Part shown: positions 1 through 17,367 of the stretch, one piece after another
How positions within the stretch are numbered: position 1 is the stretch's first letter
Layout of the letters: each line of letters starts with the position of its first letter
NCBI GenBank assembly: GCA_039621445.1
Contig: CP154955.1
Location: 16,534,691-16,598,690 of the forward strand
Source: Euglena gracilis
Lineage: Eukaryota > Euglenida > Euglenophyceae > Euglenales
Direction of reading: 5' to 3'
Length of the DNA: 64,000 nt
The notes under the pieces: generated by a model
Database searches by the model: none
What the model saw: the letters and a program-made list of their open reading frames with translations, nothing else
What the model was told of the DNA's origin: nothing
Position numbers and translations under genes: made by a program

Positions 1-2360
1 GCACAATGGCGCACCTGAATTTTCATTACAAAAATTAAACTGTTGTGCATTGTTGTGCACGTTGCGCATTTGCACAATATTGTCATTAAATTTATTGTAA
101 TTTTGAGTGCGGGTGATCAGTGCGCACTAGTGCGCAATAGCTACACAATGTATATGCTAAAATGTGTTTTCATTGAACATGCGCAATGGGCACCCTCATA
201 TAGAATAAAAATTTAAGAGTTATATTTGCACAAATGCGCAACAGACATTCATTTTTTAAGTTTTCAGCATGGGTATTGTGCAGATGCGCAATGCTCACCT
301 GTTTTCAATGCAACATGACCGAGAAAGCTTCGATCCACCTGTCCTGCTGTGCTATGCCCTGCAGTGTTCATAATCAACTATGACCGTTCTCTCCCTGTGT
401 TGTGAGATGAGTTTCATATATTGCGCAATAGCCACGCTGATTTAAAAGTTAAAGATTGTATGTCCATTTCGCATTTGCTCAATGGAACTGTTAAATTTTC
501 ATTCTTTATAAGGGTGCCCATTGCACACATGCACAATAGTTACCAATTTTTAACTACTCATTTTATCACTGTGGGCTGAGAGAGCATCTCAACGTCCCAG
601 AAGCATCTCAACACCAGGGTGGACAAAGCTTGAGTGGAGGGAAGCTTTTGGCCGAACCATGTCCTCCATCTGCCTGGTGTGATGTGGCTGCCTGGTGGTT
701 TGCAAATTACCGAAAAAAGGTGTGCCAGCATGTCCACCATTCTCCGCCGTTACTGCTGAAGCTTTTCGATTTCTCATTTCTAGTCGCTCATCCCCAAAGT
801 TGTGTGCTTCAAACCCTGGGTGAGAAAAGGGGGTGAGGAGCTTTCTTTAAAACATTTTTTGAGGTGCCCAAAAATGTTTACTCGGCTTTGATTTGGAGTG
901 TTTATCTGCCACCTGTTCCTCTTGAAACACAAATTTCTCAGAGTGTCAAATTGTGGCGCAAAAGTCGGCCCCTCAAACATGCTGAACTGCGAAGCAAGTG
1001 GGAGAAACCTCTGGCAATGGCTTTGGGGTTCCAACGCATTGGACAAGGCACGTCGAGGTATGGAGAAGATGGAGGTTGCATTCACACACCAGGGGGTGGT
1101 TTCCTGTTCCGGACAAGATCATCCTGTCATCATCCCAAAAAACCCAACTCCCAGCACTGAGTGCAACGTCGCTGTGGCTCCACAGCCTGCCGCCTGCGAC
1201 TCATCTGATTGGAACAGCCCCTCCCTCCCCGGTGCCTGGGTACTTCAAAATCACCAACCCAGCTTCTGGGCACAATGGTGCTCAAACCCTCTTCATCATT
1301 CTCCTCAATCGGCCACCTCCTCTCATAGCGTGCACGCGTTCATGTACACCTGCTATTTGAATGCCATGTGCGTAATGGTTAACGGAATCCCCTGAGCTCA
1401 TGGGCCTCTCTCTGGCGTGCCATGGTGTGTCAAGGGCCCTCTTTGTGCGGCCAATCTTGGGCTTGGTGAGGAAGTCCAGTGCGCAAGTGTGCAATGGACA
1501 TGCCTACATAACTGTGTGTTCATTCAGATTACACGTCAGCCGCGCATTTGAACATCTCATTTATTTTATGAGCCATAACGCACCTGCGCAATGGATTTCC
1601 AAATCAAACCCAATACTGCTCGCGCGGAGAGACCCCGACACACCATACCACATCAGAGGAACTCTCATAGCTCAGGGGCTTCCGTTACCCATTGCGCACA
1701 TGCACAATGGTTGTGCATTGCGCACATGCGTAAATGGATAATTGTTGCGCATAGTGCGCAATGTCCATTACCATTGCATTCTGTGCCTGGCAGTGTGGGG
1801 GCTGGAGTTGCTCACCAACGTGGGGACAGGACCCTAGGCTTACCCTCTATCCCCCAACCCCTCCACCTGGTTGGTTCCCCAATGCACCGCTCCTCGCGCT
1901 TCAAGATCCCAAAAGATCAAGACTCTCTGGCACGCCGTTTTCTCAGCTTTTTCACACCGTGTGTGTAAAGTCCACCCTCTGGACGATTCAGCAGGCAACT
2001 CTTCAAGGCACATTCCCAGAGCCTGAAAAAGCAACAGAAAAGTCCAAATTTCACCCAGCCTGTAGAACACCATCTGAGAAACACACTCGGGGCTTCAAAA
2101 ACAGGGAGACACAATGAGGGTTTCGGCCCTTTTTTGGGAAAATTCACGTCTCCTGGAGTTCAAACCCAGGGGTTTTGAACTTTTTTACTTGGTGCACCGG
2201 CCGAACAACACCAAAATTGGGCCCGTTCCCTGTCCAAACATCGGCAAATGATGCGGGTCCCACTGCAGAGGGTCCCCGTGGTGCCAAAGGGTCAAAAGGG
2301 TGGGTTTCACCGCCGGGTTTCAAAAAGATTGCAACATTGCGCATTTGCGCAATACAAAAA
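1..2360. repeat. Field of TGCGCA-type palindromic motifs
   Basis: This gene-free stretch carries many copies of a short motif made of GCGCAATG or CATTGCGC halves, often facing each other across 2-4 bases, as in ATTGCGCACATGCACAATGG near 1690 and ATTGCGCATTTGCGCAAT near 2336. Copies are visible around 1, 50, 120, 180, 235, 285, 420, 525, 1480, 1580, 1690, 1720, 1750 and 2340. Spacing is irregular, so it is not a simple tandem array. No coding exon was recognised here. Confidence 0.6.
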
Positions 2361-2589
2361 TCAAAACCTTAAGTGCGAGTTAGGTGGCGTAAGATTTTGG
2401 ACCAATTTGTCTCGTTTCTGGCCTATTTGGATAATTTGGGCCATTGTGAGCAAGATACGGTATTTTGGGGCCATTTTTAGGTCCTTTTGCTCATTTTTTT
2501 GCCACCTTTTGTTAATCATTTGGGTCATTTTGGGCCATTTTGGGGGATTATTTCCCTAACAATTATGTTGGGTCATTTGGGGACTTCTT

Positions 2590-2690
2590 GGGTCATTTTG
2601 GCCTGTGTTGACCATTTCGGTCATTTTTGCCTGCATTGACCATTTCCGTCATTTTGGCCTGCGTTGACCATTTCCACCCCTCTGACAGCG
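2590..2690. repeat. Tandem repeat, about 31-bp unit
   Basis: About three imperfect units combine GGTCATTTTGGCCTG with GTTGACCATTTC. It follows a T-rich stretch (2400-2580) full of loose GGCCATTTTGG motifs. No gene is seen in 2360-2840. Confidence 0.6.
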
Positions 2691-2839
2691 ACCCCCCTTT
2701 GATCACAACCCCCAATTTATAACGCCCCTCAGGATTTTCCACAAACTCAAAAGTTAGACAACGACCCATCGTAATAAATGGGGGGCTCACGCATGCTCTG
2801 TTTTGGCATTTGTCTGAACCTGACCAGCCAACCGGCTGT

Positions 2840-3260
2840 GCTCGTATATAAACCCCCCCCCAAATAGTATTGCACCTGCAGCTCTATTGGACAGCCGCCT
2901 CCGGCGGCGGGGGGTGCAGCACTATTTGGACCCGCCGCACTATTGGACTGGGTGCCTCTTAGTCCCGGCCTATACCACAGGCACCCTGTTTGCGTGCTCA
3001 ATATCCTACTCTGAGGCTAACGAGGTCGTGTGGTTCATCTTCGGACGACTTCTGTGCGTTGTTCGGGTGGGAAACTGCCCCCTTTCCCTCTGCGGATTAC
3101 AAAAGGCGCCTGCAGTAGGCTGCACCAGCTTCTACGCATTTCATATTGCCATGTTTTTGGGGGTGCAGCACTATTGGACGCTCGCTTCATCCGACGGGGG
3201 GGTGCAGCACTATTTGGACCTGCAGCTCTATTGGCCCCACAGCACTATTAGGGAGGGGGG
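2840..3260. repeat. Repeated GTGCAGCACTATTTGGAC motif block
   Basis: Several copies of GTGCAGCACTATTTGGAC and of the related CTGCAGCTCTATTGG lie at 2872-2950 and 3160-3250, separated by a less repetitive piece. The block has two similar halves. From 3260 to 3870 there is only G/C-run sequence with no coding exon I can support. Confidence 0.5.
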
Positions 3261-3881
3261 GTTATGAGGTCAGGGTTTTAAGACCCGGGGTCATCTGGCT
3301 ATCAATGTTTCAAAATAGACTTTTTCACCAAAAAAAACCAACGCTTTTCATAGCACCTGTACACAATGACTCCGTTTAAAGCAAAATAATAATAAAAACA
3401 TTTGGTGTTTAATCAGCATTTCCTTGCATCATGCTCATTAGAGCAGAAAAAAGTGTGCCTCAAAGGTGCACACTTGGCAATTATTATAAAGGGATTCAGT
3501 TTAAAATTTCCCCCTGAAAAGTCACGTGTACACGCCGCCGGGGGGGCACGGGTGCCCTCCCGGGATGAAGTGGGGCAGTGCTTCTGGTGCCCACTGCATG
3601 GCACACCCCACTGCGGCGCAGGGAGGCGATGGTCACCGTGATGATGTCGTGGTCATCACTGCTGGCCCAGGGGTCCTCCAACGAGAGGGCACGCCGGACC
3701 TCCACCATCCACTGGGGACACGGGGATGGACGTGTCCGGGGTGGAGGCGGGGGGGGGGGGGGCTCTTTTTTGCAGCCACTTTAGGAGGGCCATCCTGGGT
3801 CCCCAAAAAAGTCGAAGAAGAGGGGTGCAAAACCTCCTTCAAGGAAATGCAACAAGAAATAAAAACTTGTGCATAGGGGAC

Positions 3882-4308
3882 CACGGGTTTTCTTAAGCCA
3901 GAGGGGAACCTACCCCCACCCCCGGGGGTCCAGCCAGCACCTCCCAGGACACCTCCCCCCGGGGGTCTGCTGAAACAAAGTTCGGGACAGCCCAGCAAAG
4001 CCAGGCTGGACCGAAAAAACTTTTGCCACAAAGCGCCGGAATTTTTTTGAAAAAGAGGTCAAAAATGGCCAAAAATGGCATCATTTTTGTGTGGCTTTCG
4101 GTCTTAACCTCCAGATTTTGAAAAATGCCAAACCAGCTGGATTTGGGATTTTGGGGCATTTTTGGGTACCCACCGGGTCCAGCCCCCAGCCAACCGTGGA
4201 CCCCACCCCCTGGGGAGGGGGGGTCCGGCCAACACCTTTTTCAGTCAGCATTTTTTTCCCAGCCAACCCGCGGGACCCCCCTCCTGGAGGTCCTGAAGAA
4301 ATCCCCTG
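3882..4308. mobile_element. hAT-like non-autonomous element, 427 bp
   Basis: Left end CACGGGTTTTCTTAAGCC and right end GGTCCTGAAGAAATCCCCTG form imperfect terminal inverted repeats. The 8-bp flanks TAGGGGAC (3874-3881) and CAGGGGAC (4309-4316) match at 7 of 8 positions, as expected for a hAT target-site duplication. The interior has G/C runs, a GCGCCGG half-hairpin and CAAAAATGGC motifs, and no coding capacity. Confidence 0.6.
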
Positions 4309-4771
4309 CAGGGGACAGCTGGTTCATTATTCGGCACGGTGCAAATTGAAACCCCTGAAATCGAACCCCAAATGCAAATTTGGTGCCCCTCTGTGGTGCT
4401 GTTTTTGGACAGAAATCAACCTCACGGCACGTTGCTCATGGCGGATGCCAAATTTACCAAAAAAAAAATGAAATTTTGATCGAAGTGATACCAGGTGTGA
4501 AGGAGGTGAACGCACTCATTGAAAGGCGTCTCGAGGGGGCTGCACCGGCGGAGTCTCCGGCAATTCTGAAATTCTGCCATTTACGCCCATCGTTGCGCGT
4601 GCAGGAGACGGGGCACCATGGGAAAGGGGGCAGGGTCCGGTGCTTAGAAGCACCAGCGGGCCCCTCCAGCCTTCGACTGGATGGTGCAACGTGGAGACCC
4701 GGAGAGAGGAAAGGGCGGCGTGTGGGGTGGGGGGGAGTGCTATTTAGAACGAGGAGGGGGAGGGCCGTAAT

Positions 4772-5043
4772 CAGGGGTTTTTTTTAAGACCGGGGGGGTC
4801 CCCCCCACCCACCCACCCCCCTGGGGGGGGCCCGGGGGGGAGGGGGTCCTGGGGGACCCATAAAAAAATGGCCGAAAAATCGCGAAAAGTGCTAAAAATA
4901 GAATTTTTTCGGCGCCTGCGGCGCCGAAAAGTATATCCCACCCCCCTCTGGGGGGACCCCCCGGGGGGGGGGGAGGGGGTCCGGCGGACCCACCCACCCT
5001 ACCCCCCCTCCCCCCCCCGGGTCCAAACTTAAAAAAATCCCTG
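4772..5043. mobile_element. hAT-like non-autonomous element, 272 bp
   Basis: It starts CAGGGGTTTTTTTTAAGACC and ends CTTAAAAAAATCCCTG, with a perfect 8-bp duplication GCCGTAAT on both sides (4764-4771, 5044-5051). Inside are long C and G runs and the hairpin GGCGCCTGCGGCGCC next to AAAAGTATATCCC. An inverted related copy lies at about 59252-59457. Perfect flanks suggest a fairly recent insertion. Confidence 0.85.
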
Positions 5044-5284
5044 GCCGTAATATTGACAGAGAGACGGAGGGAGAGAGAGCTGCGCAGGGGGGGGGGCAAG
5101 AGGATGGGGGTGATGCAAAAGGGGAAGGGCAAGGGAAGGAACAGACGGCGGGGGGCAGGGCAGGGACAGGCGGGAAGCCCTTCGGTTTTGAGGTGGGTGA
5201 TAGGGAGGGTCCAGACCACCCCCCCCCTACATGTTGGCGGGGTCCGGACCATACCATCGCGTGCCGACCCCCAGGGGCGGGGGA

Positions 5285-5450
5285 GGGGGGTCACTTTCCA
5301 CTTTCAAAAAACCAGTCATCCACTTCCTACCCCCCCCAGGGGGGGCAATCACTTTGGCCACTCGGCCAAAAATGACCAAAAATCAATGGATTTTGGTCAA
5401 AAATCCAAAAAAAAATTGGCCAATCCTAGCCAACCCCACCGCGGGGGGGT
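5285..5450 (+). repeat. Partial copy of the CCAGTCA repeat family
   Basis: It contains AAACCAGTCATCCACTTCC, a C-run/G-run junction and CCACTCGGCCAAAAATGACC, matching the middle of the copy at 32640-32945. The surrounding 5050-5870 sequence is G/C-run rich and has no recognisable gene. Confidence 0.6.
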
Positions 5451-5869
5451 TTCAACCCCCCCTCTGTGTTGGGAGGGGGAGTCCGGACCCCCCCCTTCAA
5501 GGCTTCCCAGACATCCCTGGGGCAGGGGGGGGGGGCGGCTCGGAGTCGGCGGCCCAACACATGAGGACACTGCGGGGCGAGACGCGACACGGTCAGTGCG
5601 GAGGGGTAGCCCCAGGGGGTTGCTGCATTGCGTGGAACAGGCGGGGACAGAGCGAACTAAGCGCCCCGATTTTTTCGCATGCCTTGGTGGCGGAGTCCCG
5701 ATGGGCACCCCCAGAGAAAACTTCTGCCGTGGGGTGTGAGGGAAGTTTTGGGGCCCTTCCCTCCCACTCCCTGTGGCTGTGGGGACAGGGGCAAATGCCT
5801 GAGTGGGCACTCCAAGACACCCCGATTTGACCCCCCCAGGGGGAATGGCGAAAAATACTCTAACCCCCC

Positions 5870-6110
5870 CTAAATAACCTGGCGGGGTGCCAGGTTATTG
5901 GAACCAACTTTTGGCCCTGCCCCCCCCCCTTTTGTGGCAGGGCCCCTTTGGGCCCCCAAAAAGGGCCCCTTTGGGCCCTCTTTGCAGCATCATGAGGAAA
6001 CTTTTCCTGAAAAGGGGAGGTGCCCAGTTACTGGAATTTTTTGTCCCCCCGCCAAGTTATTCGGCCACTGCCAGGAGCAAGGGCCCTGCCAGGTTATTGG
6101 GGGGGGGGGT
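5870..6110 (+). repeat. Repeat with AATAACCTGGC motif, inverted partner at 10.3 kb
   Basis: Elements in order are AAATAACCTGGCGGGGTGCC, TTATTGGAACCAA, a block ending CCAAGTTATTCGGCC, and GCCAGGAGCAAGGGCCCTGC. The same words recur in reverse order and on the opposite strand at 10235-10410. Confidence 0.75.
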
Positions 6111-7450
6111 TAGGCAACACTTGCGGTGTTGTTTTTGATTGTTCTCAAGAAACCTCTCGAAGGATCGAGGCATCAGGCTCGAGGCATCTCGAATAAAAGT
6201 GATTATGATTGTGATTGTGTGCTTTCACTTTGGACACAACACTTGCGAGAGGGGTGCTTGATGAAGGAAACTTTGCAGCCGTCAAACCAACAACCAAGCG
6301 GGGGTGGATGGGGTGGAGGACGGCAGGGGGATAGACACTGCAGGAATCGAGGGGAGGGGTTGAGAGCCAAGGGTCAGGTGACATTCTCCTCCAGGGTGAC
6401 ATGGGGGAGGAACCAGGCGGCCTACCGCCGGGAGTTAAACCGCCAAATAAAACTCCACTTCAAAAAGAAAACTTCAAATTCAGAAAAAATGATGAATAAA
6501 AGCCCAAAGAACCTATGCCCCCCAGGTTGGGCGTAATACACGTGTTAACTTTTCCGGATTTTCCTTGTGGAAGGCCAGATGCAAGGGGGGAATCATGTAG
6601 CCAAGCGGCAATTATGCGCGATTATGCAGGATTATGTGAAAACAATGCGGAGCAAAGTGAACGGAAAGTAAAGTCAAGTAAAAAAGGAAGGTAGTGAAAA
6701 GTAAAAAAAAACGAGGTCCAGCCCCCCACACCAGGCCTCCTCGCACAGCCCTGCCCAGACGCCCAAGGGGGGATCCCCCAAGGGGGGGATCGAAAAAAAT
6801 TGTATTTCTCAGGGGTTCTTGTTGCTTCTTTCCATAGTTCGCCTAAAAAATTCCAACCCAGCTGAATTTTTGGTGTTTTTGTCTTTTCAGTTGCCAGCTT
6901 CTCATAGGTGGGTGTCGGTCCGAAAAATCCCCAAAGGGTTTCTTATAGGTGGGGGGGGGGGGGTTCTGCGGTCCGTGGGATTGCCCCCCCTGGTAGACAC
7001 AATGAATGTCTAAAAGGAAATGCAATTCGTTTTATAAATTAAATAAATATAAATTTTGCAGGGTGCTGTTTTTGGGGCCGGGTGGTGAAAATTCAAGGGG
7101 AGGTGCCTGTATTTGGGCGGAGGGATCTTATGAGGAGGCAGCTTATTTGAAGGTACGTTGGGGGATAAATAAAAAGGGTTTTGGTTTGAATGTCCATGCT
7201 CCCCCCACCCCCAATGAGATGGGTCACTCGGAAAGGTGGCAGTGGCAAGTCACAATGCAGACAAAAGGAAGAAAGAAAATAAGAAACGTTGGGGTCAAAT
7301 GTGAGTTTCCCACGTAGCCATCCATTACTGGAAATGCTGTGAGAAATCATAATCTAGTGATTTGGTGATCACTCTTTCTAAGTTTGACCTTGCCAGCCAG
7401 AAGTGTTGTCCTATATTTTTTCATAACTCAAAGAGGAATCCATGGAATCG
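6110..7450. other. Non-coding stretch, no gene recognised
   Basis: It holds a G-rich patch, loose repeats and an AT-richer part around 6450-6720. Short open frames are present but none has a recognisable domain or splice context. Confidence 0.4.
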
Positions 7451-7451
7451 T

Positions 7452-13740
<6,289 letters not shown>

Positions 13741-14419
13741 GGGCAAGGCAGGCGGGGCCCCCTTCCGGATATCAAAGTCTTCCGGAAAATTGCCGGTATT
13801 GGGGTGTCGGGGTATTGGTATCGGGGGTGTACACATTTCTGCTCGAGGGCACTCAGAAAAAAGCATCATCTCCGGGACCATTTTTCATTTGCGGTATTGG
13901 TGTATGTTTTGAGCTTTCATTCATATCATTTTAACCTAAAACGTAAAAAAAACTAAATTTTTGCAAATTTGGCAACACATGCTGCCTCTGGGGAGGGCAG
14001 GGTTTGCAGTAGGGGGCAGTTGGCTGCAATGAAGCGCGACCTCTGGCCAAGCCCCGCGGAATGCCCGCTGGAACACGGGTGGATGGGGGACGCTGAATGC
14101 TGAATCAAGGAATCGTTGGTGGGGTTAGCAATCACTTCGTTGTGCATCGGCTGATCGAAAGCGTTTGAAATAGTCAACAATGCACTTTTGCATAGAAAAT
14201 GAAGACAACTGCTGAAAGACATATGATTTCTATTTGAATCAACATCAAACTGTGTTCCGTTTTGGTCAAATGGCTGGGAACAGGGGCAGGTAGGGAAAAC
14301 GATGACAAGACAGGAATGCCCAATCGAATTTGGCAAAAGGCCAAAGATGGCAAGCCGATTACCAAGTGCCAAATCATTGCCAAAAACCAAGTGCCACTGG
14401 GGGAGAACAGCCCATTGAG

Positions 14420-14625
14420 CGAGGCATCAACGAGGAACCCGTGCCGCCCTCCGGCCAAGCAGAGGCCCGCCGCGCATCGCCGCGGCCTCGCCCTGCCCAA
14501 GGGCGGGCGCGCCGGCGGCTGGTTGGGCCGCGGCGCAACGTTCTCCTTCCCCGCCGCGGCGTCCAGCCGGCGCTGGCCCGGGGGCAGCTTGGCCGGGGTC
14601 GGCGCCACACCGCCGTGGCAGACTG
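14420..14625 (-). CDS. Candidate exon, Pro/Arg/Ala-rich, function unknown
   Basis: A GC-rich island in otherwise mixed sequence. The most protein-like minus-strand frame contains PAKLPPGQRRLDAAAGKEN and PRPNQPPARPPLG, a low-complexity linker-like composition. It lies between the beta-helix exons and the kinase on the same strand, so it may be an N-terminal linker of the beta-helix protein. Splice sites were not fixed and the frame could be wrong. Confidence 0.3.
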
Positions 14626-14769
14626 ACCCGTTGCTGGGGGAGGGGGGGGGGGGCGGGGTACCAGTCGGAATTTAATTCGGACATTTCCGTGACGCGGCCA
14701 GCTGGGTGGGTCCTTTGGGCCACTTCAGGCCAACTCATTCAGCAGGGCAGTGGGTCTCCCTCCGTGAGA

Positions 14770-14912
14770 AAAGCAGGTTGGGGAGTACGAGACTCCGCAC
14801 CGGCGTGGTCGGGGCCCCGCCGGGGAGCCGGCCGGGGCGGCCGCCGGGAACGTCGGGCTGGGCAGCAGGGAGGCCGAGGGCGAGAAGCCAGGGGGGCCCT
14901 GTGGCGAAGGGG
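14770..14912 (-). CDS. Candidate exon, Pro/Ser/Ala-rich linker
   Basis: On the minus strand a plausible acceptor (CGCCACAG, followed by GGC) opens a frame GPPGFSPSASLLPSPTFP then AAAPAGSPAGPRPRRCG. High third-position GC resembles the confirmed exons. No domain is recognisable. It is placed with the neighbouring candidate exons only because of strand and composition. Confidence 0.3.
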
Positions 14913-15283
14913 AGCCTGGGTAGGGACCACCCCCCGACCCAACAGCACTGCCCACCGGCTGTGACTCGCAAACGTTTGGTGCCTGGAGGCTGCAGAATTC
15001 TTTTTCGTTCTCTGAATTGCCATGAACCTGCATTCTCACCTTGTGTTTGGCCAAAAAGGCCACCTGCTTCAGGACGTGGCACGAGGAACTAACCGGGCTG
15101 TGTTCAACTCGAAAAACGAGAGGGTCCGGCGCCAGTGTGCTTGCGGGATCGAGACACCAGAGGGGCGGTTGTGGTGGCTGTTCACTGGAGGGTTCCTTCT
15201 GTGGGGGTTGGGCTGAGCCAATTGGCGGACTGTCTTCGTGCCATTCGTAATAACGGTCTCATATAAGCACTGAAATGGCGGCC

Positions 15284-15425
15284 AGCACACCCGCCTTGAA
15301 CTTCGCCTCCGGCCCAGCGCCGGGCTTGGCGGCGTCTTTGAGGCCGCAGTGGCGCACCCGAGAGGAGGCGGGGCGGGGGTCTGCGACAGGGATGGGCAAG
15401 TCTGGCGGCACTTCCCCTCCCTGCC
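15284..15425 (-). CDS. Candidate exon of unknown function
   Basis: The minus frame contains DLPIPVADPRPASSRVRHCG and KDAAKPGAGPEAKFKAGV with GC-rich third positions, and it ends at a possible donor TCA/GTGC. A hAT-like element lies immediately upstream at 15438-15691. It may be the 5' part of the beta-helix gene or a separate small gene. Confidence 0.35.
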
Positions 15426-15437
15426 CACGGTCCGCCC

Positions 15438-15691
15438 CAGAGGTTTTTTTTTCCCACCCGGGGGGTCCGGAGCCACCCCCCCCCACCCCCCCCCCCCCCC
15501 TGGGGACACCCAGGAGGGGGCTCGGGGGGCTCACTTTTGGGGTCAATTTTAGGGTCCAAAAAATTTCGGCGCTTCGCACCGAAAATAGAAGACACCCCCA
15601 CCTCCGGCGGGGTACCCACCCGGCCCGACCCCCCCGGGGAGCGGCTGGGACCCACCCCCCCCCAGTCACGAAACTTTAAAAAAAATCTCTG
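15438..15691. mobile_element. hAT-like non-autonomous element, 254 bp
   Basis: Ends CAGAGGTTTTTTTTTCCC and AAAAAAAATCTCTG are inverted repeats. Flanks GTCCGCCC (15430-15437) and GTCCACCC (15692-15699) match at 7 of 8 bases. The interior has long C runs and a CGGCGCTTCGCACCG hairpin flanked by AAAA. It sits just upstream of a candidate minus-strand exon. Confidence 0.8.
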
Positions 15692-15699
15692 GTCCACCC

Positions 15700-16465
15700 C
15701 CAGGACAGGTGCCCCGAGTAACAGTGGGCCACCTGAATCCTCTGCCACGGGAATCAGTTGGCCTTTTGGAAGGTCATTTTGGAGTCCCAAAAACTTTTCG
15801 GCGCAGGCTGCCCATGGGTGGGGGCAACAACCACCAGGTCGGCCCACCCCAACAGGAGGAGGGGCTGTTTTCCCCAACCTGTCGTCCCCCGGGAGCTGTG
15901 ATGTCGATCTGGTTAGGGTCGGAATCCGTTCGCCTAACCTCTGCAGGTCCTGCCAGGGAAACTGTGAGGGCGATTTGCACCGGCCGACCCATTTGGTGCC
16001 AATTTCCCCTGACAGGGATGACCCCAAGCGGGGAGCAGGGGGTGGGCGGGCTGCCCTTCTCTGGCTACGGGGCGGAGCAGGCCGGGGGGCGTGCCAGTGG
16101 CCACACTCCGCAGCGCGAAGCTTTGATTCGCAACCGGTGCGGTGGGGGGGGCAATGGGAAGAGGCATATTCCCTGCAGGAGGGGGTGTCTTCAAAGAATC
16201 CTTGCCATGCAGACACCCAAGATTGGTTCAATTTCGAGCCAAGAATGGCCCTGGGGTACAGGAATTAAGGACAATGATATTCCTCCTCTTCCATTGGCAT
16301 GGCGATGTGGCCTGCCGTGCATGAACTTGCCCCTCTCTTTTTACCGGTTCAGCATGGAAAAATGGCACCTCACGAAAAGCAAGGACTTACGACAATTTTG
16401 GGCTTTCTTTGTGTTTCGAGAATTTTGAGAACGTCGATAATGGTCGAGGATCAAGAACCAGCCTT
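15700..16465. other. Between kinase 3' end and candidate exons; nothing assigned
   Basis: G/C-rich and mixed sequence with long open frames in several registers but no domain or clear splice sites. A terminator or polyadenylation site for the kinase should be here, but no clear signal was identified. Confidence 0.35.
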
Positions 16466-16469
16466 GCTG

Positions 16470-17324
16470 TCAGTCAGGGGTGCGTGGAAAAGGGGGCGTA
16501 GGGTGGCCACTGCCATTCCGGGCTGGGGGGCCCGGGGGGCCAGGGGGGTCCTTCACGTTCCCCTCCACCACCTTCGGGGCCTCCTCAGGAGCGTCCTCTG
16601 GCGGGGTCGGCAGGCTGGGCACACTCTCGCAGCGGGACAGCTCCTGCACCTGTGAAGAGAAGGAGAAGAAGGGGGGATCAAACAATCCACACATGAAAGC
16701 CTCCTGAATCCCTTGATGAAAATTGCAACAATGCGATAAAAATCAAGTGGTAAAAATAGCACTGATTGACAAATAAAAGTAAAAATAATACGAATAAAAA
16801 CACTCAATTATGAAAAATAAAACGTGGCTAAAAAACGTGGCAATACATCATTTAAAAACGTGGTGTATCAGAGAAAAGGGAGGAAAGGGAGGAAAGCTAC
16901 CACTGTGTTTGTGTGTGTTTTGACCAAAATATTGAACCCAGCTAAATTCAAGCCCTCCAGTAGGAGTCATAAAATTCGTTACCAAATTAAGCCCTCCCCT
17001 GGACACACAAGACACACGCGACACACACGACACAACAAATCAAGTGCACGCAAGCGCACGGCACACACCTGAAAAGACTTGCACAGGGCCAGGTGGCGGA
17101 GCACCTCCGGGGCGCTGGGGCGACACTCCGGCTGCCGATCCAGCAGCGCCTTTACCAGCGCCGCCAGCTCTGGGCTGTACTGCTGCTGCACCAGCTCCGC
17201 CTCCACGTCGTTGACCACCCGCGGGTTGCTGAGCACCTGAAATGGCGTTGTGTGTATTCCGTGCGTATGTGTCGGTATGTCTGTGTGTGGTGTGGTGTGG
17301 TGTGCTGTGCTGTGCTGTGCTGTG

Positions 17325-17367
<43 letters not shown>

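Noticed and set aside
4740-5830. Several 180-230 codon frames in G/C-run repeats
   Set aside because: Gly/Pro runs made by the repeats; they cross transposon boundaries.
15182-16231. Minus-strand frame of 349 codons
   Set aside because: It runs through a hAT-like element and C runs with no domain; the length reflects G/C-rich composition with few stop codons.
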